Shown here piece after piece: positions 1 through 8,774 of a stretch of 64,000 nt of DNA. The stretch spans positions 310,001 to 374,000 of the forward strand of contig JBAOHL010000007.1 of assembly GCA_037045045.1 (NCBI GenBank), given 5' to 3'. The stretch comes from Phosphoribacter sp037045045. GTDB taxonomy: Bacteria; Actinomycetota; Actinomycetes; Actinomycetales; Dermatophilaceae. How positions within the stretch are numbered: the stretch's first letter is position 1; each line of letters opens with the position of its first letter. The notes beneath the pieces are model-generated. The model saw nothing but the letters and a program-made list of their open reading frames with translations, was not told where the DNA came from and searched no databases. The position numbers and the translations under genes were made by a program.

Positions 1-328
1 TCTTCGGGGCCACGGCGTAGGTCGGCGCGTACGTGGGCGGCGCGGCATACATCGGCGCCGGGGCATACGGCGCGGGGGCGCCCCCCGATTGGTATGCCGC
101 GACGGGTGCGTCCTGGGGGCCTGCCGGTCCGACGAGCCCGCCCGCGGCCGGGTATGCGGGGCCGACGAGCCCGCCCGCGGCCGGGTATGCCGGTCCGACG
201 AGCCCGCCCGCGGCCGGGTATGCGGGGCCGACACCCGACACGTGCGCCGTCCAGTCGCGACCGTCCCAGTAGCGCAGCCGCCCGTCCGTCTGGGGGTACC
301 AGCCGGGAGGCGGCGTGGGACTCGTCAT
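1..328 (-). CDS. DUF2510 domain protein, N-terminal part (runs off window)
   Basis: The reading frame opens at ATG 328, preceded by a GGAG ribosome-binding site, and leaves the window at position 1 without a stop. Residues about 5-28 contain PPGWYPQTDG and LRYWDGRDWT, the signature of the short DUF2510 domain, which in actinobacteria sits at the N-terminus of many membrane proteins of unknown function. It is followed by a Pro/Ala/Gly/Tyr-rich linker that includes three exact copies of the 11-residue unit GPAYPAAGGLV. The C-terminal part, probably with membrane segments, is outside the window, so no function can be given. Confidence 0.75.
   Translation of the reverse strand, partial: MTSPTPPPGWYPQTDGRLRYWDGRDWTAHVSGVGPAYPAAGGLVGPAYPAAGGLVGPAYPAAGGLVGPAGPQDAPVAAYQSGGAPAPYAPAPMYAAPPTYAPTYAVAPK
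129..227. repeat. 33-bp tandem repeat x3 inside the DUF2510 gene
   Basis: Three 33-bp units start at 129, 162 and 195. They are in frame with the DUF2510 gene and encode the repeated linker unit GPAYPAAGGLV. Each unit carries a GTATGCC or GTATGCG word. Copy number could vary without breaking the frame. Confidence 0.9.
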
Positions 329-485
329 GCGCTTCTCCTTCGTCGACCCGCCGTGATGACATCCCCGACCCTGAGGCGAGGATACGTGGGCCGCGGCAAC
401 GTCGCCCGGTGAGCGACGTCCCGGTAAGCGACGTCGGAGCGCCGCCGGGTGTCGCGCCATCGGGTCTTGGCGGCGCGGGGTGCTC

Positions 486-1377
486 GAGTGGAGCCCCGGT
501 GTCGGTTCGAGGGCCCGGAAGCACCCGTTTGGCTCCACTCACGACCGGGTCGGCGGCGATGCTACGGGAGGGGCCGGGGCCGGTCCGCGGCGTGCGAGAG
601 GCGCCCGTGGGCAGCCGACGCATCGACAGGTGCCGGTGGGCAGCCGACGCATCGACAGGTGCCGGTGGGCAGCTACGGCAGTCCCGGGGTTGGAGGGGCC
701 GCGCCGATGTGCTCGCGAGGGGAGCCGAGGTGTCGCTTCGAGGGCGGCGAAGCACCCGGTTGGCTCCACTCACGACCGGGTCGGCGGCGATGCTACGGGA
801 GGGGCCGGGGCCGATCCGCGGCGTACAAGAGGCGCCCGTGGGCAGCCGACGCATCGACAGGTGCCGGTGGGCAGCTACGGCAGTCCCGGGGTTGGAGGGG
901 CCGCGCCGATGTTGTCGTGAGTGGAGCCGTGGTGTCGCTTCGAGGGCGCCGAAGCACCCGGTTGGCTCCACTCACGACCGGGTCGGCGGCGATGCTACGG
1001 GAGGGGCCGGGGCCGATCCGCGGCGTACAAGAGGCGCCCGTGGGCAGCCGACGCATCGACAGGTGCCGGTGGGCAGCTACGGCAGTCCCGGGGTTGGAGG
1101 GGCCGCGCCGATGTGCTCGCGAGTGGAGCCGTGGTGTCGCTTCGAGGGCGGCGAAGCACCCGGTTGGCTCCACTCACTGTCGGGGCGACGGCGTCGTTAG
1201 CTTGGGAGGGGTTGGAGTCGGTCCGCGGCGTGCGAGAGGCGCCCGTGGGCAGCCGACGCATCGACAGGTGCCGGCGGGTAGCTACGGCATTCCGGCAGGA
1301 GGGGCCGCGCCGATGTTGTCGTGAGTGGAGCCGCGGTGTCGCTTCGAGGGCGGCGAAGCACCCGTTCGGCTCCACTG
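486..1377. repeat. Intergenic tandem array 1, about 202-bp units with a conserved hairpin
   Basis: This fills the gap of about 1.1 kb between the DUF2510 gene and the gene ending at 1468. Units start at 486, 717, 919, 1121 and 1323 (the last partial). Spacing is 202 bp except for the first unit, which is 231 bp because a stretch of about 29 bp containing GACGCATCGACAGGTGCCGG is duplicated. Each unit begins with a long imperfect hairpin: outer arms GAGTGGAGCC and GGCTCCACTC, inner arms GCTTCG and CGAAGC, total about 58 nt. The remaining 145 bp is conserved between units, so this is not a CRISPR. Long open frames here in several frames are a by-product of GC content and have no gene-like sequence. 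The same hairpin family recurs at 58000-58900. Confidence 0.9.
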
Positions 1378-1467
1378 CACGGATACAGATACGGATGGCT
1401 CCACTCACGGATACAGATAGCGGAGCCGGAGGAGGAGCGACGGGGCCGTGGGCACCAGGGGACGCGG

Positions 1468-2343
1468 TTACCCGGTCGCTGAGACCTCGATCTGCACCCC
1501 GGCGGCGCCCTTGACGGGCTGCCACGTCTTCGGATCGGACCGGGTCCACGACCGGTCCGCGACGCGCACCCTGGCGACGGAGCGGCCCTGAGCGTGGGCC
1601 ACCGCCCAGGCTCCCGCAGCCCATGCCACCGCATCGGCGGCATCGACCTGGATGGTGGTGCCGGTGACGGTCGCGGACACCCCGAGCTGGCGCCCCAGGG
1701 CCGCCTTGACCGCGGCCGGATCACCCGCACCCGTCGGAGCGTCGAGCTGGCACACCAACCCTGTCGACGCCGCGCCCGTCAGCACCGCGGAGAGCACCTC
1801 GGCCTCGTCCTCGTGCTGGGCATAGGCCCCGGGATGTCCGCTGCGTTGCACCTCCTGGGCCACCTCGGTGAGCGGCCTGCCCGTGTAGTCCTTGACCTTC
1901 ACCAGTGCGTCGTAGAAGGCGTTCGTCGCGTACTCCGGGTCGAGAATCTGCTGCGCCGTGCCCCACCCCTGACTCGGCCGCTGCTGGAACAGGCCCACCG
2001 AGTCGCGGTCGCCGACCCGTAGGTTACGCAGCTTGGACTCCTGCATGGCGGTGGCGATCGCGATGGTCGCCGCGCGCGGCGGCATACCGCGCTTGATCGA
2101 GAGCGCCGCGATCGTTGCGGCGTTAGCGGTCTGTTCCGCGCTCAGGCTCACCGACGCGCGTCCGGTGTTGGCGACGCACGAGTCGGGCAACACGTCGACG
2201 AGCACGGTGCGCAGCGACATGAACCCCGCCACGCCGAGGATCGCGACGACGAGCACCGTGACGAGGACGGCCAGCCGGCGTCGGCGGATGGTCCGCGGGG
2301 TGACCTCGGCGAGGACGACGCGCCCCCCGCTAGTCGTTGGCAT
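1468..2343 (-). CDS. Membrane-anchored lysozyme-fold (SLT-like) protein
   Basis: 291 residues. A basic N-terminus is followed by one hydrophobic segment at about residues 24-46, then an extracytoplasmic domain. The stretch AMQESKLRN followed by DSVGLFQQRPSQGWG resembles the catalytic Glu region and active-site strand of lytic transglycosylase-like proteins that actinobacterial annotations often mislabel as heavy-metal transporters. The likely role is cell-wall turnover or peptidoglycan binding, inferred from the fold-level motif only. The ATG at 2343 lies inside the end of dapD (14-base overlap, same strand), which suggests translational coupling. Confidence 0.6.
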   Translation of the reverse strand: MPTTSGGRVVLAEVTPRTIRRRRLAVLVTVLVVAILGVAGFMSLRTVLVDVLPDSCVANTGRASVSLSAEQTANAATIAALSIKRGMPPRAATIAIATAMQESKLRNLRVGDRDSVGLFQQRPSQGWGTAQQILDPEYATNAFYDALVKVKDYTGRPLTEVAQEVQRSGHPGAYAQHEDEAEVLSAVLTGAASTGLVCQLDAPTGAGDPAAVKAALGRQLGVSATVTGTTIQVDAADAVAWAAGAWAVAHAQGRSVARVRVADRSWTRSDPKTWQPVKGAAGVQIEVSATG

Positions 2344-3262
2344 GGAGGACGTCGTTGAGCGCGATCCCGTGTCCGTCTCGGGCCTTGACGACGACCGAGC
2401 CGGTGACCGAGTCGCGCAGGTACAGCAGGTTGCCCTGGCCGGACAGCTCTCGGGCCTTGACCACGGCCCCGTCGGGCAGCGTGACCTTCGTGCCTGCGGT
2501 GAGGTAAAGCCCCGCTTCGACGACGCAGTCGTCCCCGAGGGCGATGCCCAGACCCGACTCGGCCCCGAGCAGGCAGCGCTTGCCGATCCGGACCCGTTCG
2601 GTGCCGCCGCCGGACAGCGTGCCCATCGTCGAGGCGCCGCCGCCGATGTCCGACCCGTCGTCGACGACGACGCCCTGGCTGATCCGGCCCTCGACCATCG
2701 AGGCGCCGAGCGTGCCGGCGTTGAAGTTGACGAACCCCTCGTGCATGACCGTCGTGCCGCTGGCCAGGTGTGCCCCGAGACGCACCCGGTCGGCGTCGGC
2801 GATCCGCACGCCCGAGGGGATGACGTAGTCGACCATCCGGGGGAACTTGTCCACCCCGTAGACGGTCACCGGGCCCCGGGAGCGCAACCGCGCCCGGCGC
2901 GCCTCGAAACCCTCGACCGGGCAGGGTCCGTAGTTCGTCCACACGACGTTGGGCAGCACGGCGAAGACGCCGTCAAGGTTGATCGAGTTGGGGGCGACGA
3001 GCCGGTGGCTGAGCAGATGCAGCCGCAGGTACGCATCGGCGACGAGGGACGGGGCGCTGTCGAGGTCGATGGACAGGCCCGTCGTGCGGACCCGGACCCC
3101 GCGGTCGTCGTCGACGGCGCACAGGGCGAGCAAGTCCGGAGGGAAGGGCTGCTGGTCGTCGTAGTCGTCGCCCAGGTGAGGCTCGGGGTACCACGCGTCG
3201 AGGACCTGCCCGTCCATCGTCTCGGTGACCAGGCCGAGGGCCCACGCGCGCCGTTCGCTCAT
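2330..3262 (-). CDS. dapD: Tetrahydrodipicolinate N-succinyltransferase DapD
   Basis: 310 residues, the normal size of actinobacterial DapD. The enzyme transfers succinyl from succinyl-CoA to tetrahydrodipicolinate in the succinylase branch of lysine and meso-diaminopimelate synthesis, in the cytoplasm. The C-terminal two thirds show the left-handed beta-helix hexapeptide pattern, with the stretches MHEGFVNFNAGTLGASMVEG and GSDIGGGASTMGTLSGGG typical of the family. ATG 3262 is the first start after a short gap. The next pathway enzyme in this window, dapE, lies 2.1 kb away on the opposite strand, with a multicopper oxidase gene between them. Confidence 0.95.
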   Translation of the reverse strand: MSERRAWALGLVTETMDGQVLDAWYPEPHLGDDYDDQQPFPPDLLALCAVDDDRGVRVRTTGLSIDLDSAPSLVADAYLRLHLLSHRLVAPNSINLDGVFAVLPNVVWTNYGPCPVEGFEARRARLRSRGPVTVYGVDKFPRMVDYVIPSGVRIADADRVRLGAHLASGTTVMHEGFVNFNAGTLGASMVEGRISQGVVVDDGSDIGGGASTMGTLSGGGTERVRIGKRCLLGAESGLGIALGDDCVVEAGLYLTAGTKVTLPDGAVVKARELSGQGNLLYLRDSVTGSVVVKARDGHGIALNDVLHAND

Positions 3263-3331
3263 GGGTTCAGCCTAGGCGAGGCCCGGCCGGTGTCCCCCCG
3301 ACGGCCGCGAGGGGACACCGGAGCTGAAGGG

Positions 3332-5242
3332 TCAGTGGTGGTGACCGCCGCCCATTGCCATGACCACGGGCGAGACGACGAAGGGACGCATCATCTCGGT
3401 GTCCTCGTGCTCGATGATGTGGCAGTGGTAGACGTACCGGCCCGGCCGGTCGAACCGGATCGCCACCGAGAGCAGGTTGCCCGGGTCCACCCGCAGGGTG
3501 TCCTTCCACCCGGTGACCTCGTGCGGCTCGTACGTCCGGCCGGCCGTCGACGAGTCGGGCACCAGCGGTGCGCGGGTCGTGTGCGTCGCGTGGTCGAACC
3601 GAGGCACCTCGGTGCCGTCGGGCAGCAGGTCGCTCGTGACGTATGTCGTGCCCGCCGCCCCGAGGGGCTGGAAGGTCGACTGGTGGATGTGCATGGGGTG
3701 GGTGTCACCCGTCGTGTTGAGGAACCGCCACACCTCCCACTGCCCGACCGTGGGCCGGATCCCCACGGTGTCGTAGAACGACGACCCAATGGCCGAATAC
3801 CGTTGTGGCGCAGCGTCGCTCGGGAGTTGGATCTCGATCGCGCCGTCCGGGTCGGCCTGGACCTCGGTGAGCTCCAGGTGCCCGGGTGGGTCCGATTCCG
3901 AGAGGACGACCAGCCGGTGCTCGTGCTCGGCGGGCAGGACGAGCTCCGGGGGTCGGGTCGGGTCGGGCGCGCTGGCGACGTGGACGAGGCGCCGGTATGC
4001 CGCGTTGAGCACGGCGCCGCCGGCGAGGTCGTCCCACACCGATCCGGGGACGCAGTCGGTGCGCCCACCGCAGACGTCCAGGCGCATGACCTGGGGGAAG
4101 GGCAAACGGGCGTCCGGGCGCGGCGTCGTCAGGTCCGCCGGAGCCGGGGCGTCCTGCGCGGAGAACGGGGCGTCCGCGGAGTTGACGACGTAGACGTGCC
4201 CACCGGCGAGGCCGCGCAGGTCGACGAGCAGGTCGGCGCGTTCGGCGGGGGCCAGCAGCACCGGGTCGTCCGCGCCGAGGCGATGGGCCTGCCAGAGCAG
4301 GCCACCCTCGGTGCCGACGACGAGGACCCGGTCGGCGACCCCGGCACCGGTGTCGTCGATGAGGTGCAGCCGATAGGTGCGCGAGTTGGACCCGTTGTAC
4401 AAGCGCAACCGGACGATCCCGTCCGCTACCGCCATCCGCGGCCACAGCCGGCCGTTGACGATGGTCAGCGGCCCGAAGAACTCCGCGGTGGAGTCGGTGA
4501 CCTTGTGCAGGTAGCGCACCTGCCCGGTGTCGTCCACACCGACGTTGCGGTCCTGGACGATCAGCACCGCCTCGCCTTGCGCGCTGCTCGTCGGCAGCCC
4601 GAGGGCCGCTTCGTCCGGGTGGCGCACGAGGTACCCGCCCGCCAGGCCGGCATACACGTGGTAGCGCGTGGCGTTCATCGCGTGGTCGTGGTACCACTGA
4701 GCGGCCCCGACCTTGGCCAGCCCGAGGTCGGCGCTGTCCGCGTCGTTGGGGTACTGGCAGACCTGGTCGAGGCCGGGCGCGATCAGATTGTCCGGCCAGC
4801 CGTCCGAGTCGGGGCCGACGTGGGCGCCATGCAGGTGCGTCGAGAGCCACCCGAGCGGGCTCGCGCTGGTGTCCTGCGGCTCTCCTCCGGCCAGGCCCGG
4901 GTGGTTCTGGGTCGAGTCGGCGTCGTCGTCGCCGGTGACCCGGGAGGTGAGGTAGGGCAGGGTCTGGGCGGCGAGCCGGTTGCGCCAGCGGACCTGCAAC
5001 GGCGTGTCGGCTTCGACCTCGACCAGCGGGCCGGGGGAGGTCGGGTGGCCCCACAGCCCGTAACCCCAGGCGGGGATGGCCGGCAGGTCGGGGTGCGGGC
5101 GCACCGTGGTCTCTCGGACGGTGAGCGTGGCGTGGTGGGCCAGCGAGATGGCCGGCGCCGGCGCGATGTGCGCGACGAACGGTGCGAGCGGCGGCGACCC
5201 GGTGACCGGATGCTCGGCCGGGTCGAACGTGGGTGCGGGCAT
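3332..5242 (-). CDS. Multicopper oxidase (CotA/bilirubin-oxidase type)
   Basis: 636 residues from ATG 5242, chosen because a GGAG site precedes it and because the frame upstream overlaps the start of dapE and has no protein-like sequence. All four copper-binding motifs are present: HLHG near residue 136, WYHDH near 183, HPMHIH near 512, and YHCHIIEHEDTEMM near 603, with Met as the likely type-1 axial ligand. The order and long N-terminal domain fit CotA/phenoxazinone-synthase-like enzymes, which oxidise phenols, bilirubin or metal ions using O2. No signal peptide is visible, so it is probably cytoplasmic, like CotA. It ends in a Gly-rich tail with three His residues. The substrate cannot be read from sequence. 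Confidence 0.9.
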   Translation of the reverse strand: MPAPTFDPAEHPVTGSPPLAPFVAHIAPAPAISLAHHATLTVRETTVRPHPDLPAIPAWGYGLWGHPTSPGPLVEVEADTPLQVRWRNRLAAQTLPYLTSRVTGDDDADSTQNHPGLAGGEPQDTSASPLGWLSTHLHGAHVGPDSDGWPDNLIAPGLDQVCQYPNDADSADLGLAKVGAAQWYHDHAMNATRYHVYAGLAGGYLVRHPDEAALGLPTSSAQGEAVLIVQDRNVGVDDTGQVRYLHKVTDSTAEFFGPLTIVNGRLWPRMAVADGIVRLRLYNGSNSRTYRLHLIDDTGAGVADRVLVVGTEGGLLWQAHRLGADDPVLLAPAERADLLVDLRGLAGGHVYVVNSADAPFSAQDAPAPADLTTPRPDARLPFPQVMRLDVCGGRTDCVPGSVWDDLAGGAVLNAAYRRLVHVASAPDPTRPPELVLPAEHEHRLVVLSESDPPGHLELTEVQADPDGAIEIQLPSDAAPQRYSAIGSSFYDTVGIRPTVGQWEVWRFLNTTGDTHPMHIHQSTFQPLGAAGTTYVTSDLLPDGTEVPRFDHATHTTRAPLVPDSSTAGRTYEPHEVTGWKDTLRVDPGNLLSVAIRFDRPGRYVYHCHIIEHEDTEMMRPFVVSPVVMAMGGGHHH

Positions 5243-5363
5243 GTGAGGGCTCCTTCGGGGAGAGAGAAGGTCTCTCACAGGAGGCCTGGCGGCGGGCACG
5301 TGATACGGCCGGCGGTGCCGGGCGGCCAAACCTTCGCTCAGGGGTGCCCTAGCCTGGGGAGTC

Positions 5364-6431
5364 ATGACTGCCCTGGACCTGTCGCTCGACGTCGTCGCGC
5401 TCGTCGCGGCGGTGTGCGATATCGAGTCCGTGAGCCACGCCGAGGGACCCCTCGCCGACGCCGTCGAGACGGCGCTGCGCGAACGGGCGCACCTGCAGGT
5501 CACTCGTGACGGGGACGCCGTCATCGCCCGCACGGACCTCCGCCGATCCGAACGGGTCGTCATCGCCGGTCACCTCGACACCGTGCCGCTGGCCCGAGTG
5601 CCGAACCTGCCGACCCGCCGCGAGGGAGCCGACCTCGTCGGCCGCGGCACCGTCGACATGAAGGGCGGCGTCGCGGTCATGCTCCGCCTGGCCGCCGCCC
5701 TCGCCGAACCCACCCGCGACGTCACCTACGTCTTCTACGACTGCGAGGAGGTCGACTTCGCGAGCAACGGGCTGGGCCGGATCGCCGCTACCCACCCCGA
5801 GGCCCTCGTCGGCGACCTCGCGGTGCTCATGGAGCCCACCGACGGTGCGATCGAGGGCGGCTGCAAGGGCACCCTGCGGGCGGCGGTCCGCACCCATGGT
5901 GTGGCCGCGCACTCGGCCCGGCCGTGGATGGGGCACAACGCGATCCACGACGCGGGGGCGATCCTCGCCAGGCTCGCGGCATACCTGCCGAGGGAGCCGG
6001 TCGTCGACGGCCTCGCCTTCCGCGAGGCGCTTCAGGCCACCCTCATCGAGGGCGGCACCGCACCGAACATCATCCCCGACGCCTGCGTCGTCACGGTGAA
6101 TTACCGGTATGCCCCAGACCGTTCCGCGCCGCAGGCCGAGGCACACGTGCGGGAGGTGTTCGACGGGTTCGACGTCGAGATCCTCGACAACGCCGCCGGT
6201 GCCCGGCCGGGCCTGGACCGGCCCGCGGCGCGCGCGTTCGTCGACGCTCTCGGGCTGCCGGTGCGGGGCAAGGAGGGCTGGACCGACGTCGCCCGGTTCG
6301 CCGCCCTCGGCATGGCCGCGGTGAACTACGGGCCTGGGGACCCGTTGCTCGCGCACACCGACGACGAGCGAGCTCCGGTCGCGCAATACCGCGCGGTCGA
6401 GGCGGCGATGATCCGGTGGCTCACTGGGTGA
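5364..6431 (+). CDS. dapE: Succinyl-diaminopimelate desuccinylase DapE
   Basis: 355 residues, M20 metallopeptidase family. It removes succinate from N-succinyl-LL-diaminopimelate, a late step in lysine/cell-wall precursor synthesis. The zinc site is visible: GHLDTVP (His), GRGTVDMKGG (bridging Asp) and YDCEEVDF (general-base Glu and ligand Glu). GGCKGTLRA and the following lines form the dimerisation-domain entry. The start is ATG 5364. Divergent from the multicopper oxidase, with 121 bp between the two starts, and followed after 21 bp by the LOG gene. Confidence 0.95.
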   Translation: MTALDLSLDVVALVAAVCDIESVSHAEGPLADAVETALRERAHLQVTRDGDAVIARTDLRRSERVVIAGHLDTVPLARVPNLPTRREGADLVGRGTVDMKGGVAVMLRLAAALAEPTRDVTYVFYDCEEVDFASNGLGRIAATHPEALVGDLAVLMEPTDGAIEGGCKGTLRAAVRTHGVAAHSARPWMGHNAIHDAGAILARLAAYLPREPVVDGLAFREALQATLIEGGTAPNIIPDACVVTVNYRYAPDRSAPQAEAHVREVFDGFDVEILDNAAGARPGLDRPAARAFVDALGLPVRGKEGWTDVARFAALGMAAVNYGPGDPLLAHTDDERAPVAQYRAVEAAMIRWLTG

Positions 6432-6452
6432 GCTCCGGGGTCGTCACGTAGC

Positions 6453-7235
6453 GTGGGCGCCGTGACCGACAAGGGCAAGCGCACCCGGCGGGTGTACCAC
6501 AAGGGCCCGGTGACCCTGCGCGGCCAGCGGGTGCCGACCGAGACGACCGACCAGCGGTTGCTCGACCACCACCAATCGGCGGACTGGTTGCACACCGATC
6601 CGTGGCGGGTCATGCGCATCCAGTCGGAGTTCGTCGAGGGGTTCGGGGCGCTGGCCGAACTCGGTCCCGCGGTGAGCGTCTTCGGGTCGGCCCGGCTGCG
6701 CAAGTCCGACCCGGCCTACGGCATGGGCGTGCAGGTCGGTCGGGCGTTCGCCAAAGCCGGGTATGCCGTCATCACCGGCGGCGGTCCCGGGATCATGGAG
6801 GCGGCGAACAAGGGCGCGTTCAAGGCCGGTGGCACGTCGGTCGGGCTCGGGATCGAACTGCCGCAGGAGACCGGGCTGAACGACTACGTCGACGTCGGGG
6901 TGAACTTCCGGTACTTCTTCGCCCGCAAGACGATGTTCGTCAAGTACTCGCACGGCTTCGTCGTCCTTCCCGGCGGCCTGGGCACCCTCGACGAACTCTT
7001 CGAGGCGCTCACCCTCGCCCAGACCGGCAAGGTCACCTCGTTCCCCGTCGTGTTGATGGGCACCGGCTTCTGGGCCGGATTGCTCGACTGGCTGCGGGGG
7101 ACTCTCGTCGAGCGGGGGACCATCGACGCGGCGGATGTCGAGCGAGTGATCGTCACCGACGACGTCGAGGCCGCGGTCCGGCACATCGCGGCCTCTGGTG
7201 CCGACTCCGGACGGGATACGGAGGTGAGCCGATGA
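6453..7235 (+). CDS. LOG family protein (TIGR00730, Rossmann fold)
   Basis: 260 residues from GTG 6453; GTG 6462 is an equally possible start. The family motifs GGGPGIMEAANKGA and PGGLGTLDELFE are both present. They bind nucleotide monophosphate and mark cytokinin riboside monophosphate phosphoribohydrolase-like enzymes, once mis-named lysine decarboxylases. M. tuberculosis has the equivalent Rv1205 near dapE, so position supports the call. In bacteria the true substrate is often unclear. Its stop overlaps the next start as ATGA (7232-7235). Confidence 0.88.
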   Translation: MGAVTDKGKRTRRVYHKGPVTLRGQRVPTETTDQRLLDHHQSADWLHTDPWRVMRIQSEFVEGFGALAELGPAVSVFGSARLRKSDPAYGMGVQVGRAFAKAGYAVITGGGPGIMEAANKGAFKAGGTSVGLGIELPQETGLNDYVDVGVNFRYFFARKTMFVKYSHGFVVLPGGLGTLDELFEALTLAQTGKVTSFPVVLMGTGFWAGLLDWLRGTLVERGTIDAADVERVIVTDDVEAAVRHIAASGADSGRDTEVSR

Positions 7236-7648
7236 CGTGGCTCATCCTCCTGCTCGCCGTCGTCCTCGTCGTACTCACCGTCGCCGCGGTCATGGGCCGC
7301 ATCGACGGATCGCTCGTCGAACCGACGACCACTCAGTCCTACGTCCCGCTGCCCGAGGACCGGCTCACTCCCGACGACATCGATGCCCTGCGGCTGGACA
7401 CCGCGCTGCGCGGTTACCGGATGGACCAGGTCGACGACGTCGTCGGGCGCCTAGCCCGGGAGATCCGCGACCTCGGCGAACGTCTCGAGGACGTGACGGC
7501 GGGTCTGCCGTCGACGGCCTACTCGCGCGCGACGTCGCCGCTTGCGTCGGCGTCGGCGACCCCGGCGCTCGAACCGAGCGAGCCCGCGGCGGCACCGGAA
7601 CCGCTCGAGCACGTGGGCGAGCCGGACGAGACCACCCCCGAGCCGTAG
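7232..7648 (+). CDS. Small membrane protein with DivIVA-like segment
   Basis: 138 residues. Residues 1-21 form one hydrophobic segment (TWLILLLAVVLVVLTVAAVM). Residues about 48-80 (LTPDDIDALRLDTALRGYRM and following) match the N-terminal lipid-binding/coiled-coil motif of DivIVA/Wag31-type proteins. The tail is acidic and Pro/Ala-rich. DivIVA-domain proteins in actinobacteria localise to curved membrane at poles and septa; a role here is inference. Overlaps the LOG gene by 4 bases. Confidence 0.75.
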   Translation: MTWLILLLAVVLVVLTVAAVMGRIDGSLVEPTTTQSYVPLPEDRLTPDDIDALRLDTALRGYRMDQVDDVVGRLAREIRDLGERLEDVTAGLPSTAYSRATSPLASASATPALEPSEPAAAPEPLEHVGEPDETTPEP

Positions 7649-7650
7649 CC

Positions 7651-8109
7651 GTGCCGGTCACCGTCGAGCGGGTGGTGCCTCGGCCGCTCGGTGAGGTCTG
7701 GGCCGTCGTGACCGACTTCGCCGCTCATCGGGTGCCCCTGACCCGTGTGGAGGTCCCCGCATCGCCGCTCGGGGTCGGCTCGCGATTCGTCGCCGTGAGC
7801 ACCCTCGGCCCGTTGCGGGTGGCCGACCCGATGGTGGTCACCCGGTGGCGCCCGCCCGGACCGGACCAGCCGGCGGCCGGCGACGAGGCGGCATACGCGG
7901 TCGTCAAGGTGGGCCGCTGGCTGCGCGGCTGGGCGCAAGTGAGCCTGCGGGCACTCGGGCCCGACACGACGCACCTGGTGTGGACCGAGCAGATCGCCCT
8001 CAAGCCGACCGCGGTCGGGCCGCTCGTCCAGCCGCTGACCGACCGGGCCGTGGCGGCGATGTTCGGCCGGGCCGTCGACGCGATGGTGGGCCACGGTGAC
8101 CGGGCCTGA
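7651..8109 (+). CDS. SRPBCC (START-like) family protein
   Basis: 152 residues from GTG 7651, two bases after the preceding stop. The pattern VERVVPRPLGEVWAVVTDFA, then TRVEV and a C-terminal amphipathic helix ending in MFGRAVDAM, is that of the polyketide cyclase/START fold, a hydrophobic-ligand-binding cup. No catalytic residues can be assigned. It overlaps tag by 14 bases, so the four genes from the LOG gene to tag are probably co-transcribed. Confidence 0.7.
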   Translation: MPVTVERVVPRPLGEVWAVVTDFAAHRVPLTRVEVPASPLGVGSRFVAVSTLGPLRVADPMVVTRWRPPGPDQPAAGDEAAYAVVKVGRWLRGWAQVSLRALGPDTTHLVWTEQIALKPTAVGPLVQPLTDRAVAAMFGRAVDAMVGHGDRA

Positions 8110-8677
8110 CGTCGTCGTCGGCGCGGACGGCCTCCCGCGGTGCTTCTGGGCCACCAGCACCGCGGACTACCTCGCGTACCACGACGACGAGTGGGGTCGG
8201 CCGGTGCACGGCGAACGGGAACTCTACGAAAGGTTCACCCTCGAGGCCTTCCAGTCCGGGCTGTCATGGCTGACCATCCTGCGCAAGCGCGAGGCGTTCC
8301 GGCGGGCGTTCGCGGGGTTCGACCCCCAGGCCGTGGCGGGCTTCGGGCCGGCTCAGCGGGCCGCCCTGCTCGCCGACGCCGGCATCGTGCGCAACGGCGC
8401 GAAGATCGACGCCGCGATCGCCAACGCCCGCGCCGTCCTCGACCTGCGTGAGCACGGCGGGCTCGACGCGCTCGTCTGGGCCCACGCCCCGGCGCGGCAC
8501 GCCCCGCCGGCCCGCCGCACCGACCTGCCCGCCACCTCGCCGGAGTCGGTCGCGCTCGCCCGAGCCCTCAAGGGCAGCGGGTTCCGGTTCGTCGGGCCGA
8601 CGACGGCGTATGCCGCGATGCAGGCGTGCGGGCTCGTCGACGACCACCTCGCGGGGTGCCACCGAGCCCTCGGCTGA
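8096..8677 (+). CDS. tag: DNA-3-methyladenine glycosylase I (Tag)
   Basis: 193 residues. Tag removes 3-methyladenine from alkylated DNA as the first step of base-excision repair. The N-terminal PRCFWA and YHDDEWG, the central FQSGLSWLTIL(R)KR, and the C-terminal FVGPTTAYAAMQACGLVDDH followed by GCH are diagnostic, and the Cys and His residues at the two ends form the zinc-snap typical of the family. GTG 8096 is the start, giving an overlap with the SRPBCC gene. M. tuberculosis tagA (Rv1210) lies in the equivalent neighbourhood. Confidence 0.93.
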   Translation: MTGPDVVVGADGLPRCFWATSTADYLAYHDDEWGRPVHGERELYERFTLEAFQSGLSWLTILRKREAFRRAFAGFDPQAVAGFGPAQRAALLADAGIVRNGAKIDAAIANARAVLDLREHGGLDALVWAHAPARHAPPARRTDLPATSPESVALARALKGSGFRFVGPTTAYAAMQACGLVDDHLAGCHRALG

Positions 8678-8774
8678 GCGCGGCGATCGGGAACGCCACG
8701 ACCGAAATGCCCACAAGGGCAGCCTTGATCCGGATCCCTTTACCGGCCGAGCCCGGCGGTGCCAGAGTCGGAGC

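Noticed and set aside
94..1200. Long open frames (up to 368 codons) across array 1
   Set aside because: They exist in several frames on both strands because the repeat is GC-rich and has few stop codons; none resembles a protein or has a ribosome-binding site.
2033..5509. 1158-codon plus-strand frame opposite dapD and the multicopper oxidase
   Set aside because: It is the antisense shadow of two clear genes and has no domain of its own.
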